Shown here one piece after another: positions 1 through 12,274 of a stretch of 64,000 bases of DNA; position 1 is the stretch's first letter; every line of letters begins with the position of its first letter. Origin of the DNA: Phlebopus portentosus (Eukaryota; Basidiomycota; Agaricomycetes; Boletales; Boletinellaceae); the NCBI GenBank assembly GCA_037892935.1, contig JAYXKI010000002.1:1426001-1490000 (forward strand), written 5' to 3'. The notes beneath the pieces are model-generated. The model was not told the DNA's origin and did not search any database. It saw only the letters and a list, made by a program, of their open reading frames with translations. Position numbers and translations under genes: made by a program.

Positions 1-3000
1 CCCACACCCAAGTCGTCAGGCGAATACGTCTCGGCGTCCTCAACATCGTCATACGCTCATTCAATTACTTCATCGAGTTTTACTCTCAACTCTACAACTG
101 ATGGTTCGTCGACATCATCCGCCCTGTTCGACGAGCAGCCTCGGGAACATGCAAGTTCCAGCGCTTTCGCACAGCAACTCAAGAAACTGTATAGGGGCAT
201 TTCGAACCTGGAATCACGCCTGCTCAGAGAAGATGTAAAGGAGACGGAGGAAGGTCGCGTTACGCTCAAACGTCCTAACGAAGCCATGATTGATCCTGAG
301 GAGGCCGAGAGGGAGAAATGGCGGAAGTTCGTGGCAGACCACAAACTGTATGTAGCGTATATTCTCATGACTATTCTTGAGCATTCCTGACCTGCCTACT
401 TAGACTCGCTGAATCCATGCATGAGCTCCTGCAACTTACACTCGGCCCACAAGTTCCAGCATCACTCAGAAACATACCGACAAAGTACAACATTATCATT
501 CGTTTATGGACACATGCCTTTAACAGACCCCTCGAAACTCTTCGCCGCGCCTCATTCCAATCTGCTATTGCTCTTGAACACCTACAGGACTTCATCATAT
601 TTGCGTATACCTTTTACGGCATGCTGCTGGAGCAGCAAATACTTGAGAGCTTCAAGTCTGGTTGGCTTGAGGCGCTCGGTGATCTGGCCCGTTACCGAAT
701 GGCTATTGCTGCGATGACTGCACCCTCTACTGCGCTCACCAGCTCAGGCGAGTTCCTTCCGGTGAATCAGCAAGTATTAGCTGCGCAGACGCAGCCGGAT
801 GAATCGATAGCGCGTATCGATGACTCGCCAGGTCCGAGCGTAGGAGTCGCTGCGGCGCGGGCGCTAGAACTCGAACCCGAGAAGGAGAGGTGGAGGTGCA
901 TTGCACGTGACTGGTATGCTGCGGGCTTAGCAGATATGCCAGGCACTGGAAAGCTCCATCATCATCTTGGCTTACTGAGTCGAGATGTCGAGACGGAAGA
1001 GTTGCGCGCAGTATATCATTTCTGTAAAAGGTGAGCCATCATTTCTACAAGTGCCCGGAGAATGGTTTACTGACTTACGGCCTTTCAGTATGACTACACT
1101 CCATCCGTTCCCGACTTCTCGAGAATCCGTTTTACAAATATGGTCGGTAGCTGCGCAAGCGAAACGCTCTGCTCCGGACTCAAGCGTGGAAGATCTTTTT
1201 GTGCTTCTACATGGGATGCTCTTCACCGGCGTGCAACTAGATGATTTTCTTCCTACTCTCGCGCGATTCATGGAGCGTCTTCAATTGGAGGGCGCGGAAG
1301 AACGCGATTGGACTATGATGGCGGTCGTCAACATCACCGCTTTACTTGAATATGGAAAGCCAACAGGCGTCCTTAGGAGTACGGGAGGAATTGGGTCCAG
1401 TGCGGCCAACAAAGATATGTCTTCAGCCGCACAAGCTGCTGCAGCCAGCGCGAAGGTCAACATGCTTGTAAAGAAGGTTGACGAGATGGAGGTTGATGAC
1501 GCAGAAGATGTAGGCACGTCCCCTGCAATGCGCGATCAGGAAATAAACGTGAAGGGGAACGGCGTCTTAAATGTATCCCCATTGCTCGGCCAGGCCCAGG
1601 CTGTGAATTCAGAACAGACGGAACCCCCTCTCGCTTTCAAATATGCGCTGCAGCTCACATTTGCGATGTTTGCCTATACACTCCGCAATCCTATGCGCAA
1701 GGCGACTCGTTTTTCTCGGCCAACTTTGAATCCATATAATACGGTCCTGCTTACATTCCTTGCGACGGTCATGAAGCACTCGGCTGTCCAGCGGGTGCTT
1801 GAACGGGCCATACCTTGGGATGAGCTTGCCGCATTCTTCAGCACGATTCCCCGTACTGGTTTTGTTCAAGTAGAAAGCGGAGTTCGACTAACAAGTGGCT
1901 GCAGTCCCCTCCCAGAAGACTGGTGCTTACGTGGTATGGAGTGGGGTGGCCGTCGTGTCTTCGAGCGTGGCTTTTGGAAAGGCGGTGAAGAGCGTCACAT
2001 GGAGATCGAAATTCTTGATGCATGTGAGGACAAGGACGGTCTCACAGACGGTATCATCGAGAGCGAAGATGAAGCGGATCGCGAGGCTAGTGGAACGAGC
2101 GCGAGGTGGATCAGGATTGCGCGAGCTGCAGGTATTCTCGCTAAGACCATCCCTGGTTTCCGTTGTGATGCGAGTTCAAGATCGTTCGCCGTTTCTGGCG
2201 TCTTGGAGGAGAAGGTCAATAAGTGGAGGGAAGAGGACAGGCTCGAGCGTGAGGAAGAGGAACGTAGGCGAACCAGGCGCCCATGGACATCCGACGACAT
2301 GGACGTCGACGATAATGTCGGTTTTGCCGATGACCTCTCTGATGACGGAAGTGAGAGCTCTAGTGATGGGGAGGAAAGCGAGGAGGTAAAGGTTCTTAAG
2401 GTAAGAATGTTGACGACCATCAAAAATATCAACCAATTGACTTTGTAACCAACAGGCTAGACGTCGCGAACTGCTCCGCATGCTTCGGGGTGCGACGGAG
2501 ACTCCGAAGTCTCGCTCTCGTCCACGGCGTTCCAGGCCTCGTCGTACCGCGCAACGACATGCGCTGCGTGTTTTCCCAGGCTACACTGTGCTCGTCATTG
2601 ACACCAATATTCTTCTTTCATCTCTTTCCATGTTCGCATCTCTTGTAGAGTCCTCAAAATGGACCATTCTTGTTCCCCTCGCGGTGATTACGGAACTTGA
2701 CGGAATTTCTGCGAATGCATCTCCCCTCGGTGAAGCTGCAACATCGGCAATCTCGTACATTTCGACGCACATCCGTACACACTCCCTGTCGCTCAAGGTC
2801 CAAACGTCGAAGGGCAACTACTTGCAAAATCTAAATGTTCGCAGCGAGCAAATCGACTTCGTTGCGGATTCGTGGGAACGCTGCATGGATGATCTGATCC
2901 TCCGTTCAGCCGTCTGGCAAGACGACCACTGGGTGGACCGTTCCGCTATTCTGGACGCCCCAGATCGCGACACAAGCGGCGCTGCTAAGGTCGTTCTTAT

Positions 3001-3161
3001 CAGCTTCGATCGTAACCGTAAGTACCACATCCTAAGTACCTTTATCATGAGCATGTCTTGACTTGATTTTCTTCTTTACAGTTCGTCTTAAAGCTCGCGC
3101 TAGGCAGATTTATGCTGCTGACGAACGAGATATGGCTGAGATATTGAAGGCCGGATCGTAA
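1..3161 (+). CDS. SMG6/EST1-like protein with C-terminal PIN nuclease domain (5' partial)
   Basis: The reading frame is open from base 1, so the true start lies left of the window. Exons read by eye are 1-347, 404-1030, 1089-2400, 2456-3017 and 3082-3161. The middle part matches the EST1/SMG 14-3-3-like and helical region: a segment around LEHLQDFIIFAYTFYG, then YHFCKSMTT across the 1031-1088 intron, which corresponds to the 'YxxxRSL' part of SMG5/6/7. An acidic and Ser-rich linker follows. The C-terminus is a PIN domain with the conserved acidic positions IDTN (about 2600), MDDLIL (about 2890) and DRNLRLKA (across the last intron). In SMG6 the PIN domain is the endonuclease that cuts mRNA during nonsense-mediated decay, and EST1 relatives also act at telomeres. 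The PIN domain with intact aspartates argues for SMG6 rather than SMG7 or yeast Est1. The family call is confident; the telomere role is not testable here. Confidence 0.9.
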
Positions 3162-3741
3162 TTTTGCGCTTGCGTAAAAACTGTACCTCTTTCTTCGCTT
3201 CTGCTGCGAACCGCCTTTGTTCCCGAGAGGAGAACACGTACTCTGCCGCTCCGCTCAGCAACGATATTTCGTAAAGGCAAGCGTTATGTTGACTCAACCA
3301 TGTTGAATGATGGTTGCCAGCTGGTTCAGCCGTATGAACCGTGCTGGGACCATTGAATAGCGCTTCATTCAAGACGCCGCTTCGTGTCTCACTCGGACAC
3401 TGTAAATAATCTCCATAAGCATGTCACTTTATTGTGGCTTCCACTCCTTTACATTTTCATATTACTTGCAGTCATTACGGACTTCATTATACCTCGCTGT
3501 CGGATATCCACATAATGTCTATCTTAAACTTGCTTTCCTCTTCTGTTCTTCTTGTCCCATTTAGTGCTGTCTTCTTGTGTAACATATTGAATAACACGGC
3601 TCTAGCATCTACATATGAACCATTAAGTAAAACCGGGATGATCATGAACAGCAAAACAAAGCGACTTGAAAATGCGAACATCGAAACTAATTTACGATCT
3701 GCGAAGTAAGTGCCAAGCAATTGAGAATGATCCGCATCGTC
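3162..3741. other. Convergent intergenic region
   Basis: Lies between the SMG6-like stop and the HDA1 stop and should hold both 3' UTRs. It contains AT-rich stretches and a short open frame at about 3434-3709 that resembles no family and has no supporting splice or start context. I see no gene in it. Confidence 0.6.
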
Positions 3742-6700
3742 TTATGAAAGTTTGCCCGCGATGAACTCCTGGATTTCGGGGAAAGCACGGTTCATGAGCT
3801 TGACCGCCTTCTTTTCGTCTGCATAAACATTCAGCTTCCAGAGCAATCGGTTGTATTGTTTTCGGCTGAGCTTACCGTAAAAGTGCACTTTCCCATGTTT
3901 CTTGCGTATTTTACCTTCATTGGCAAACAGGTGATCTTCAGGGGCGGCAACGAACGAACACTAGATGAATGGTGGAAAAGACGTTATTCGATAGACATTC
4001 GAAATGAAACCTGACGACATCGACTTACATTTATATACCAATCCCGAAGATCAAGTTCATGTTTCGGAATTGCAGGTATATCTTGGCGCCCAACTACAAG
4101 CACTACGGCCTTGACTTTCTTCATCACAGTTCTCACTAAGAACGGTACTTGTATTAGCTGGTCAACATATCGTGGCGAACTAACGACTCGCCTCGCGCAG
4201 CCAGAAGATCCATCACGGTTGAGCATCCCGGACCATGTCCTATCAGGACGACGTTCCGCGCACTAGAGAGCCTGGTACGGGGTGAGGCATGAACCTCAAG
4301 CACTTTGAGGGCGGTGAATGCAGATATGCTTACAATATATAGTTGTCCCACAAATACGATACGACCTCGCGAGCAAGCTCAGACCAACTACGTTGCTATT
4401 TGCCACTTTAGGGAAAACAACATTCACTGGAACAGAAAAGGTTGAGACCTACGTGATGCGCTTGGGCGGGTCTCGGATAGGTATTCACTTCCACATACGC
4501 AAACTTATTGCCAATTACCCAATCCACCAAATTCTTGGTGACGTCCAGCTATAATAGTGCGGTATTCAGTGGAACCTTCATCCGCTCTGTAAAGGGCAGG
4601 AAAATAATTACGAGATATGAATACTCAAGCTGAACATCACAGTGCAACGCCCCGGCAAGCTCGACTTTGAGATTCCCGCTACGACATAGGTCAATGAAAC
4701 TTGGTCCCACAAAATAGACGATTTCGACTCAGGGCTCACAATTGATGTACGAGTACTACAAGAGTATCTTTGACCATCACATCTTCACTGGAAACGACGA
4801 GTCAGATAGGAGAAGCCTGTTTATGAACTTCACTTACGAGCATATAACTTGCGTTTGGAAACGCTCATCCACCTCCGTGTCAAAAAGCGGTACCTCCACC
4901 ATCCGATATTCTTGATAGAGATAGTTTTGTCTGTGTAGCTTGAGCAGTTCTGCAGAAACCAATGTGAGTGATGAAGGTCAGAAGCCTCTTGGGGTCATGT
5001 AGATATGCTGGCGCCCGGTTGAAGAGCTAAAGCCAGGGGGCAAACGGCAACTTACCGGGGATTGAGAGCGTCTGGCCCGGAAATTCTGTATTAGAAATAT
5101 CAAGTGGATCATTATTGAACATATCGCTTCAATGTGAATGAACGAGTACGGTACCTTCACGGGCTTCAAGAGTGGTTACGTCAATACTTTTCCAGTATTT
5201 GCTCTGTTGTTTAGCAACCAACCACACCGTCTCTGTTGCGGCTTCGTTTGCGACTAATGGCTTCAACTCGGGTGGAGATTCACCCAGAAGAACGCGTGTC
5301 ACAGCGAGTGCAGAAGACGAGATGGAGTTGACATTATACCCCCCCTAAAGGTTCCGTTGATAAGTCTTACACTCAAGAACGAAACCTGAACAACTTTACC
5401 TCGAGGGCAACCATAAGCTTCCCTCCAGCAAGTGATTGCAACATATGAGTCATATGCGCAAATCCAGCAGGAGTTACATGACATTCCCCAAGTTCGTCTC
5501 CATCGGCTGCATCGAACCCGGCAGAGACTACAGCAGAAAGAGTTCATTCCTTGATTCCTTTCTAGAAAAGACAACCAACAGCTTACTGATGACAAGTTCA
5601 GGTGCAAATTCGGCGGCAATAGGTATGACGATCCTCATGAATGCATGTAGGTATTCTGCGTCACCCATGCCCTTTTCGGGCCAAGGAATATTCACGGAAC
5701 TGTGGTTTAAGACATACGGCGAAGGCCGTAAGAATCGGCTGAAGGCTTCGCATAACAGTACTCCTTACGTTCCCTCCCCTACGCCTTCTCCACAGGAGTC
5801 CATTCCTCCGAATGGTCCACATGGATAGAATGAGCCACCGTCATATCTATGTAACGATACGTAAAGAACACTAGGGTCATCGTTAAATGCGCGTTGTGTG
5901 CCATTCCCTTGATCGATATTTATAGAGTTGTTAGTTGAGAACTACCTGATGAAGAACGGCATCCTAACCATGATGGACATCCCTGCGTGTCGTTGCAAAG
6001 CGAGTCAGACCGAATAGTTTATGTTACTCTGAAAGATCTCACCAATCGAGGATCATAACTCGCTTGATTCCCGTGAGCTGCTGAACAACGCGTGTGGCTA
6101 CCGCTACGTTGTTAAAGAAGCAGAAACCCATGTGCTCTTCTGGCTCTGCATGGTGGCCTGGAGGCCGAACGATCGCGAATGCTCTTTCGAGCTCGCCTCG
6201 AGCCACGGCGAGAGCAGCTTCAATAACTCCGCCGCAACTAAGCTGAGCCGCCAAAGTTGTACTTGGACAAACGTATAAGGATAGATATTCATAATAGCTT
6301 TCCGACACGACAATTTGCTCTGTGTCCATTCCTGCAAGATAATTTGAATTCAGTCAGTAATCGAGGAGATGCAGCTCAAATTAGTATTCACGTGCTATCA
6401 TTTGAACTTTCTCCCAGTGGTCCTCGCTGTGAACAAGCAGAACCTCTGATTTCCGCGCCATTCGAATTGGAATCAGCCTCATTCGTGAGAGAAGACCAGC
6501 TTCTCGGAGCCTCTGGTAGATACCACTTATTCGAGCAGGCTGCTCCGGATGATCGCCATTGTTGCTTGCAGATAAAGGCGCGTGGTTCATCATGCGAGCA
6601 TCAAAAACATAACCATAACGTGGCCTGCGCGCAACCTCCTTATCCAGGGGAACAGAGCTCGCTCGTCCTAAGCTTGCATGATGAAACGGATCTGCAGATA

Positions 6701-6959
6701 TAGAGCCATTTGCGACAAAAGGTACAGGTTCGGGTACAGAAGCATCCTTCACAATGCCGAAGTCCTCTCTCGACATCGTTCCGTCGACATCCATTCTGTC
6801 AGAACCGAGAGTAGGTTCTTCAGTGGTAAGGGCCTCGCTCTGCGTTACAGCTTTTCGCATCGTCGCACTCTGCTGCTCTGTGGACGAAGCTGCTGCGGAT
6901 TGTGATCCGGCCCTTATAAGGCCACTGACTTGACTAGCTACAGCGGTGAAAAAAGACAT
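3742..6959 (-). CDS. HDA1: HDA1-type (class II) histone deacetylase with C-terminal Arb2 domain
   Basis: Zn-dependent lysine deacetylase of histone tails, expected to be nuclear and part of an HDA1-type repressor complex. The start is the ATG at 6957-6959 ([10 protein letters not shown]). A low-complexity N-terminus is followed by the deacetylase domain: [97 protein letters not shown] and LEGGYN. The zinc ligands (D and H of DVH, D of GFDA) and the catalytic HH pair are all present. The C-terminal third is Arb2-like, with [10 protein letters not shown] near 4240 and [19 protein letters not shown] near the end; the stop is at 3742-3744. The gene is rich in 50-60 nt introns. The DVHHG motif sits on a 14-nt exon (5969-5982). 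It is divergent from PRE2 across about 320 bp. Confidence 0.93.
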
Positions 6960-7280
6960 TCTTAAATGCGGCTCCTTAGTAAAGATCAAACTGAAGCATG
7001 CAGGATCCCAGAGCGCCTTATGTCAGAAATTGGTCAGCGGATGAGTTGGATGAGTACTTAAGAGATGATACTCGATAGCAAGGAGGGAAAACAACTCAGT
7101 CAAGTATCTAGGTCTAAGAGGTCGTGGCGGTAAGAAGATGAGTTACACTTCTAAGTTCAAGTAGACCTACCATAATCAGATAGTCACGTGAGTTATGTTA
7201 CGTACGCGCATCGCGTTCTTGAGCCGCGTCACCGCGTACATTCAGCTCACTCACTCCGTGCTTGCTCTTTATTTTGAACC
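6960..7280. promoter_or_regulatory. Divergent HDA1/PRE2 promoter region
   Basis: A 321-bp space between two outward-facing start codons, so it must hold both 5' UTRs and promoters. It contains a CACGTG (at about 7185) and a GCGTCACCGCG stretch just before PRE2. No TATA box was recognised. Shared regulation is an inference from spacing only. Confidence 0.5.
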
Positions 7281-8502
7281 ATGAATAGTCTTGTTCGAAA
7301 GTTCTCTAACACAGGCTATGATAGCGAGCTACGAAACGCTCATGACGAACTGGAAGAGGACGGCTGCAGCGGCGCCATGTGGGGGTCTTCTGCGGGCTTT
7401 GGCAACTTGTGCAAGGGCCTGCCCAGGTTCAATCTGCCCACTGTTCCAGACGTACGTAGTAAATAAATAACTTTGCGAAAGACTCCAAGCGGATTGAAAC
7501 ATGCTGTAGCCTGCAGCTTTTCTTCGACTGCATACAGATGACCGTGCTGACCCTTCGTGCCGCATCAAGATCCAACACGGTACGACAACGCTTGCTTTCC
7601 GCTTTCGAGGCGGCGTCATCGTCGCAGTCGATTCTCGGGCTACTGCCGGCTCATACATCGGTATTGTCTTCTCTTCCTCTTCCCGGTGAAAATTTGACGT
7701 CTCCCTCTAGCTTCCGGAACTGTGAGGAAAGTTATTGAGATCAATAAATTCCTGTTAGGGACGATGGCTGGAGGCGCAGGTATACTCGTGTTAATGATCC
7801 AAATTTCCAGTATTCTGACTCTGTTCTGCATTGCTCAGCCGATTGCCAGTACTGGGAGACGTACCTCGGCATGCAATGCAGATTATATGAACTTCGCAAT
7901 AGAGAACGCATTTCGGTCGCCGCTGCTAGCAAATACTTGGCGAACCTCGTATACTCGTACAAGGGCATGGGTCTCAGCATGGTATGTCTATTTTGTTTCG
8001 ACTCGTCTTGCATTTTTCTGTTAGGTCTGCTCTCACGTACGATTCGCTCGGCTTAGGGTACAATGATCTGCGGGTGGGATAAGACTGGTCCAGCAGTATA
8101 CTACGTCGACAATGATGGTACGCGCCTGAAGGGAGATCTTTTCTCTGTCGGCTCAGGCTCGACATTCGCGTACGGTGTACTCGACCAAGGGTACCACTGG
8201 GACCTCACCGACTCTGAAGCGCAGGAGTTAGGGCGTAGAAGCATTTACGCCGCCGGCCACCGTGATGCCTTCTCGGGTAACACGATCAACCTTTATCACA
8301 TCAAGGAAGATGGCTGGAAATTCATCGGTATACAGTTCTTGTTCCATAATCCGCGTGTAGCTAACACGACTGGTGTACTTTTCCAGGTAATTATGATGTT
8401 ACGAAGATGCATTACGACGGTCCAGGAGATATACCAGGAGCGACTGGCGGAGGATACGGCTACGACGTGCGAACCAGCTCATCGACCGTTGTTGTACCCT
8501 GA
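7281..8502 (+). CDS. PRE2: 20S proteasome subunit beta5 (chymotrypsin-like)
   Basis: Catalytic beta5 subunit of the 20S proteasome. The ATG is at 7281 (MNSLVRKF). Introns are 7452-7509, 7661-7710, 7780-7838, 7982-8056 and 8328-8386, all GT-AG. The propeptide ends at HG before the mature N-terminal Thr of TTTLAFRF, the nucleophile. [11 protein letters not shown] supplies the conserved Asp/Arg, and VRKVIEIN the catalytic Lys. [43 protein letters not shown] and [12 protein letters not shown] follow in the usual order for PSMB5/PRE2. The end of the protein, after the last intron, is a Gly/Tyr-rich tail closing with TVVVP and TGA at 8500-8502. Length and order are normal for the family. Confidence 0.97.
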
Positions 8503-9564
8503 TTGTTTAAAAGTGGCGTATGGCATGTGTAAAGCTGACATTCGTTCATCCTTCGTCAATTCATACGTACAGTGAATAGTGGCGCAAATTGCTTGTCTCA
8601 TTCTTGTTTCCACAGACCAGATTAGCACGGAAATACTTAGTGGGTACTAGATGCTAAGACAAATATAAACTTGAGAGGTGCATTAATTTTGAGAGAAAAT
8701 AATTCGCCAATTGTAGAAATAGAGGTACGAATAAGATTTAGAAAATAGGCAAAAGGGGGGAAAAGTAAATGCTTGCTACAGTACAACCTATGCGAGGTGA
8801 AATGGGGAAAAAAAAGTATAAGCTGAGCAGTCCAGAAATTTAGTCAATCAATTCAAGAGTCCAAAAAAGAAGGCAAAAAGAGAAGATCTGTCTGAAATCC
8901 AAGTCCCTCGGGTATACATTGAGTCACAGTTTCCACAGTATAAAGTATAGAAAGAACGACAGGCAAGATCGGTAAAGTATACACGATGCAAGAAGAGCGA
9001 CGGATAGGTGCGAGAGCATAGGGGGTGCTGATGATAATAGAAAAGAATCGCGACAAATGGACATCATTAAAGAAGGGTAAGTAGGCGAGAAATATGTATA
9101 GCATCCGAGTAATAATTGACGTATCCAATATTGATATTTTCTTTTCCTTCCGAAGGCGCTTCGTGTATGCGTGAATGTGAACGTTGATGGTATCCAAAAA
9201 TGGGCGAGTATGCGCATACGAGGTAAAACGTAAGGAGAAAATGAAAGCGAAATTGGAAATCAGGGGAAGCGAGCTCGGGGAACGCTATCGGGCGACGCGA
9301 AACGATGGACATACAGATGGGTGTAATGGACGGGAGCGGAAGCTGAGAGAGATCAAGGCAAAATAGGGGATTGGTATCAAGGAAAAGCGTAGGGCCGAAC
9401 ATCCCGTTCTGCACATCCTGTTCTGCACATGTACTAACAAATCGACGTACAGAGAGGGCATCATCGACCTTCAAAAAAAAAGATAGCTTGTGGCAAGGGA
9501 GAGGCATCTTGAGAGAGAAAGAGACGAGGGAAAAGGAAGGGAAGTGAAGAAGGCAGTATGGGAC
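8503..9564. other. Convergent intergenic region, AT- and purine-rich
   Basis: About 1.06 kb between the PRE2 stop and the LIM-protein stop. The + strand is strongly purine-biased from about 9180 to 9560 (many GAAA/GAGA runs). Open frames here on the minus strand are low-complexity and match no family. It is probably 3' UTR of both genes plus spacer; I see no gene. Confidence 0.6.
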
Positions 9565-12274
9565 CTATCGAAGGTCGATAAATTGTGTCTTTCGCCTGTG
9601 CGCACGTACATCGATGTCGCTATCATGGTCGTGTTGCGGAGCACGTAGCATGTCGGTACCATCTCGTAACCCGCTCATAAGATCAGCAAGCACATCATTT
9701 TTCTCAGAATTGTCTTCGTCAGGGGCCATAATGTCCATTTCCATCTTCATGTTTGCGTGACGCTCGCATAACATCAAGCCGTCAATCTCCCAGTATTCTT
9801 CTAATCTCTCGGTGCAACGCCTCTTGCCTCCTGGCGCGCCGGAAAACGATCCGATGGAGCCCATGGAAGCAGTGTACCGGAATTGGCAGACTAGATGTTC
9901 AGGATGATATCGTTCACCTGTGTGGGCAACCGCGCAAGGACCTTCGATAGGTTGTCCGCATTCTAGAGCTGCACACAGCGAATCATTCGCTTCGTGGTAG
10001 TGATATCGACAGAAGGGCTTTCCGTCGAAGACGTAGAACTCTTTATCTGGAAACGGTTGCTATAAAGATAGCTCGTTAGATACATTCAGTAGCAGTATAC
10101 TTGGACAAAAGGGAAGTTGAAAAAGGCATACATGACATTTGTGACAATTGAAGCACTCCCGGTGGTACTTGCCCTTCAGCTGACCATCAGCGGATGACAC
10201 TGCATGCTTCTCGATCGGCCTGTTGCACCTCCGGCACTGTAGTCATCCGGGTCAGCCTTGGGAAGAAAAGAATAAAGTTCTACGAACCTTTGGTAGATAC
10301 ATCGTCTTCCAACATCTTTCACACAGTACTCCAGCGCCTTCCGCGCGTATCCAACGCCCGTCGTCAATGTTCTTGTTGCACTTCGTGCATTGCCTCGGAC
10401 GGCGCTTGGCTGCTGCCTCTTCCTTGCTTTCCTTTCCGCCCATAGCCGGAGTTGTACGAGAACGAGCGGGCAGTTTTGGTGATCGGGTACCAGCTGGAGG
10501 AGAAATCGGCAATGGCACAGTAGCTCCAGAAGGTGACGATGCGTGCTCCTCGAAAAGTGTATCGAGCACGCGATCGCGGTCAAGAGCACCAGTTGACTTG
10601 GCAGTAGTGCGTGACGCGTAACTGTATGCCGACGACGATGAGGTAGAACGCGTTGGAAGACCCTTGAGGGAGTGCTTGGGAGAGACGGAAGGGAATATCA
10701 CATGTTCCCTTCCCTGACTTTTTCCTGCACTGCTTGCAGAAGGGGAGGTGGGAGATAGAGCAGACTCCGTTTCCTGATCGTAGGCAAGTCCAGTCCCACT
10801 ATAATCTGATTCGGATGGTGAAGTTGGAAGGGCATGACGAGGGATAGCAACCTCTGCTTTCGTCGTGTCAATCTCCAGATCTTTGTTCTTAAACCTAGCA
10901 GAAAAGGTTGAACCTGCAGGAGAAGCTGAACGCGCGCTGCCAGGAGTTACTGTGTCCGGGGATCTTGGAGAGAAAGCGTGCGGGAGCCCAGGGACAGGAG
11001 TGCCTAAAGGGGAAGGCGTGCGAGAGGACACTATCCCAGGTTGAGGAAATGCATTCGGAGAATGAGGGGATGGAGAACGAGGAGAGTGAGACGAAAGTGG
11101 TGTGTTGGGAGAGAGCGAAGAGGTCGCTTTGAATTGCAGTCAGCTCGCATCCAGTTAACTTCAAGGTCAGGATAATACTTACATGGTTGCACGACATCAG
11201 GGTTGATATTCAGATGGCCTGGCACATTTGTTCTTTTTCCATCCATCCCTACGGTAGGCATCTGCATTCTATCCGGTTCCTGGTCCCTCCTCATAGACGC
11301 GGCTAACAAGGCCGCTTGCGCCACGGCCTGGAAGCCTCGTCTTCCCACACCAGCCATATTCACTTCGACTTCGGGTAGTCCATTCCTTCTCGTAGGACCC
11401 GACGGAGGTTGCGGAGTCCGTTGCAGCACAGGGCTTGTTGGATTTAAAGGACTCGGGCCACGACTGCTTTCCTGCGAAGGTCGGGTGTCCAATGAAGGCC
11501 GTTTTGATCCAATTCGGTCCATTGACATCCTGGGTGGCATATCCACTGAAGGACTCTCAGGTGGAAAAATGTCCGCACCTGATGCAGAACGCGACATTCC
11601 GGCATCCGGCTGCGGCGGCTGGTCGATTCGAGACCCAGATGGACCTCGCACCCGCGCATCCCGCATAGAACTTACACTCGGCCTCCGATTATTTATTCTA
11701 TTGTTACCATCAGCGTTCGGAGTCTTCGAGCGTGGCAAGGTTCCGGATGTCCCACGGGAGATAAGGGCTGAGTTTGAGGAGTGCCAACGCGTGAAGGAGC
11801 TTCAAGCCTTCCACCCGCGCTCACTGAAGTTGGTAGTGGAGGAGACATCTGATCAGGGGGTGGAATTTGAATCTGAGATCGACGGGACATTGACGAGCTA
11901 CGCGATCTCGCGGGCACATCGCATATCGGCCCAGGAGGCCCAGGAGGGGGTGTAGCGGACTGATTTGAACCTGCTGGCTGCGGGGTTTTCGAACGGCGGA
12001 AAAATCTGCTGGTTTCGCCATTCACGCTCGTCCTTGTACTTGAATTGGAGTTATTCGCGCCTGGTGAAAGTGGACTTGGACTAGCGATGGCTTGCGACGC
12101 TTGGCGAATTTTGGCCAAGAGGGCAGAAGGGCGGGGCGTGGAAGGCGGAAGAGGTGGACATACGTGTTCCCCAAGATCTGAAAGTTTGACGGGCTGACTG
12201 CAAGTAGAGCACTTGACTGTAGGAAGGAGCTGTGAGATACGTTCTCCTGGGTTTTGCGGCAGTTTAAGAGCCAT
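9565..12274 (-). CDS. LIM-domain protein, paxillin-like
   Basis: The start is the ATG at 12272-12274 (MALKLPQNPGERIS). An N-terminal CSTCSQPVKLSDLGEHVC zinc-knuckle-like segment is followed by about 500 residues rich in Ser, Pro and Thr, likely disordered and phosphorylated. Then come C-terminal LIM modules: CTKCNKNIDDGRWI with LCERCWKTMYLPK, CRRCNRPI with HRECFNCHKC, and a further Cys/His set ending CERHANMKMEMD. The gene ends in FIDLR with its stop at 9565. LIM domains bind proteins; the fungal paxillin-like Pxl1 group acts at the cytokinetic ring and polarised growth sites, which is an inference for this gene. Introns include one at about 11108-11185. One junction around 11738-11860 is unclear: a 47-nt intron with a GTGGAA donor or a 101-nt one with GTGAGC would both restore frame. 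Confidence 0.85.

Noticed and set aside
3434..3709. 91-codon open frame between the SMG6-like and HDA1 genes
   Set aside because: No family resemblance, no splice context, and it lies in a convergent 3' region that is AT-rich.
8853..9507. Several minus-strand open frames of 97-146 codons
   Set aside because: They overlap in different frames, are low-complexity complements of a purine-rich stretch, and match no family; better explained as 3' flank.
11203..11955. 250-codon plus-strand frame opposite the LIM gene
   Set aside because: Antisense shadow of the Ser/Pro-rich coding region; no independent start or splice context.
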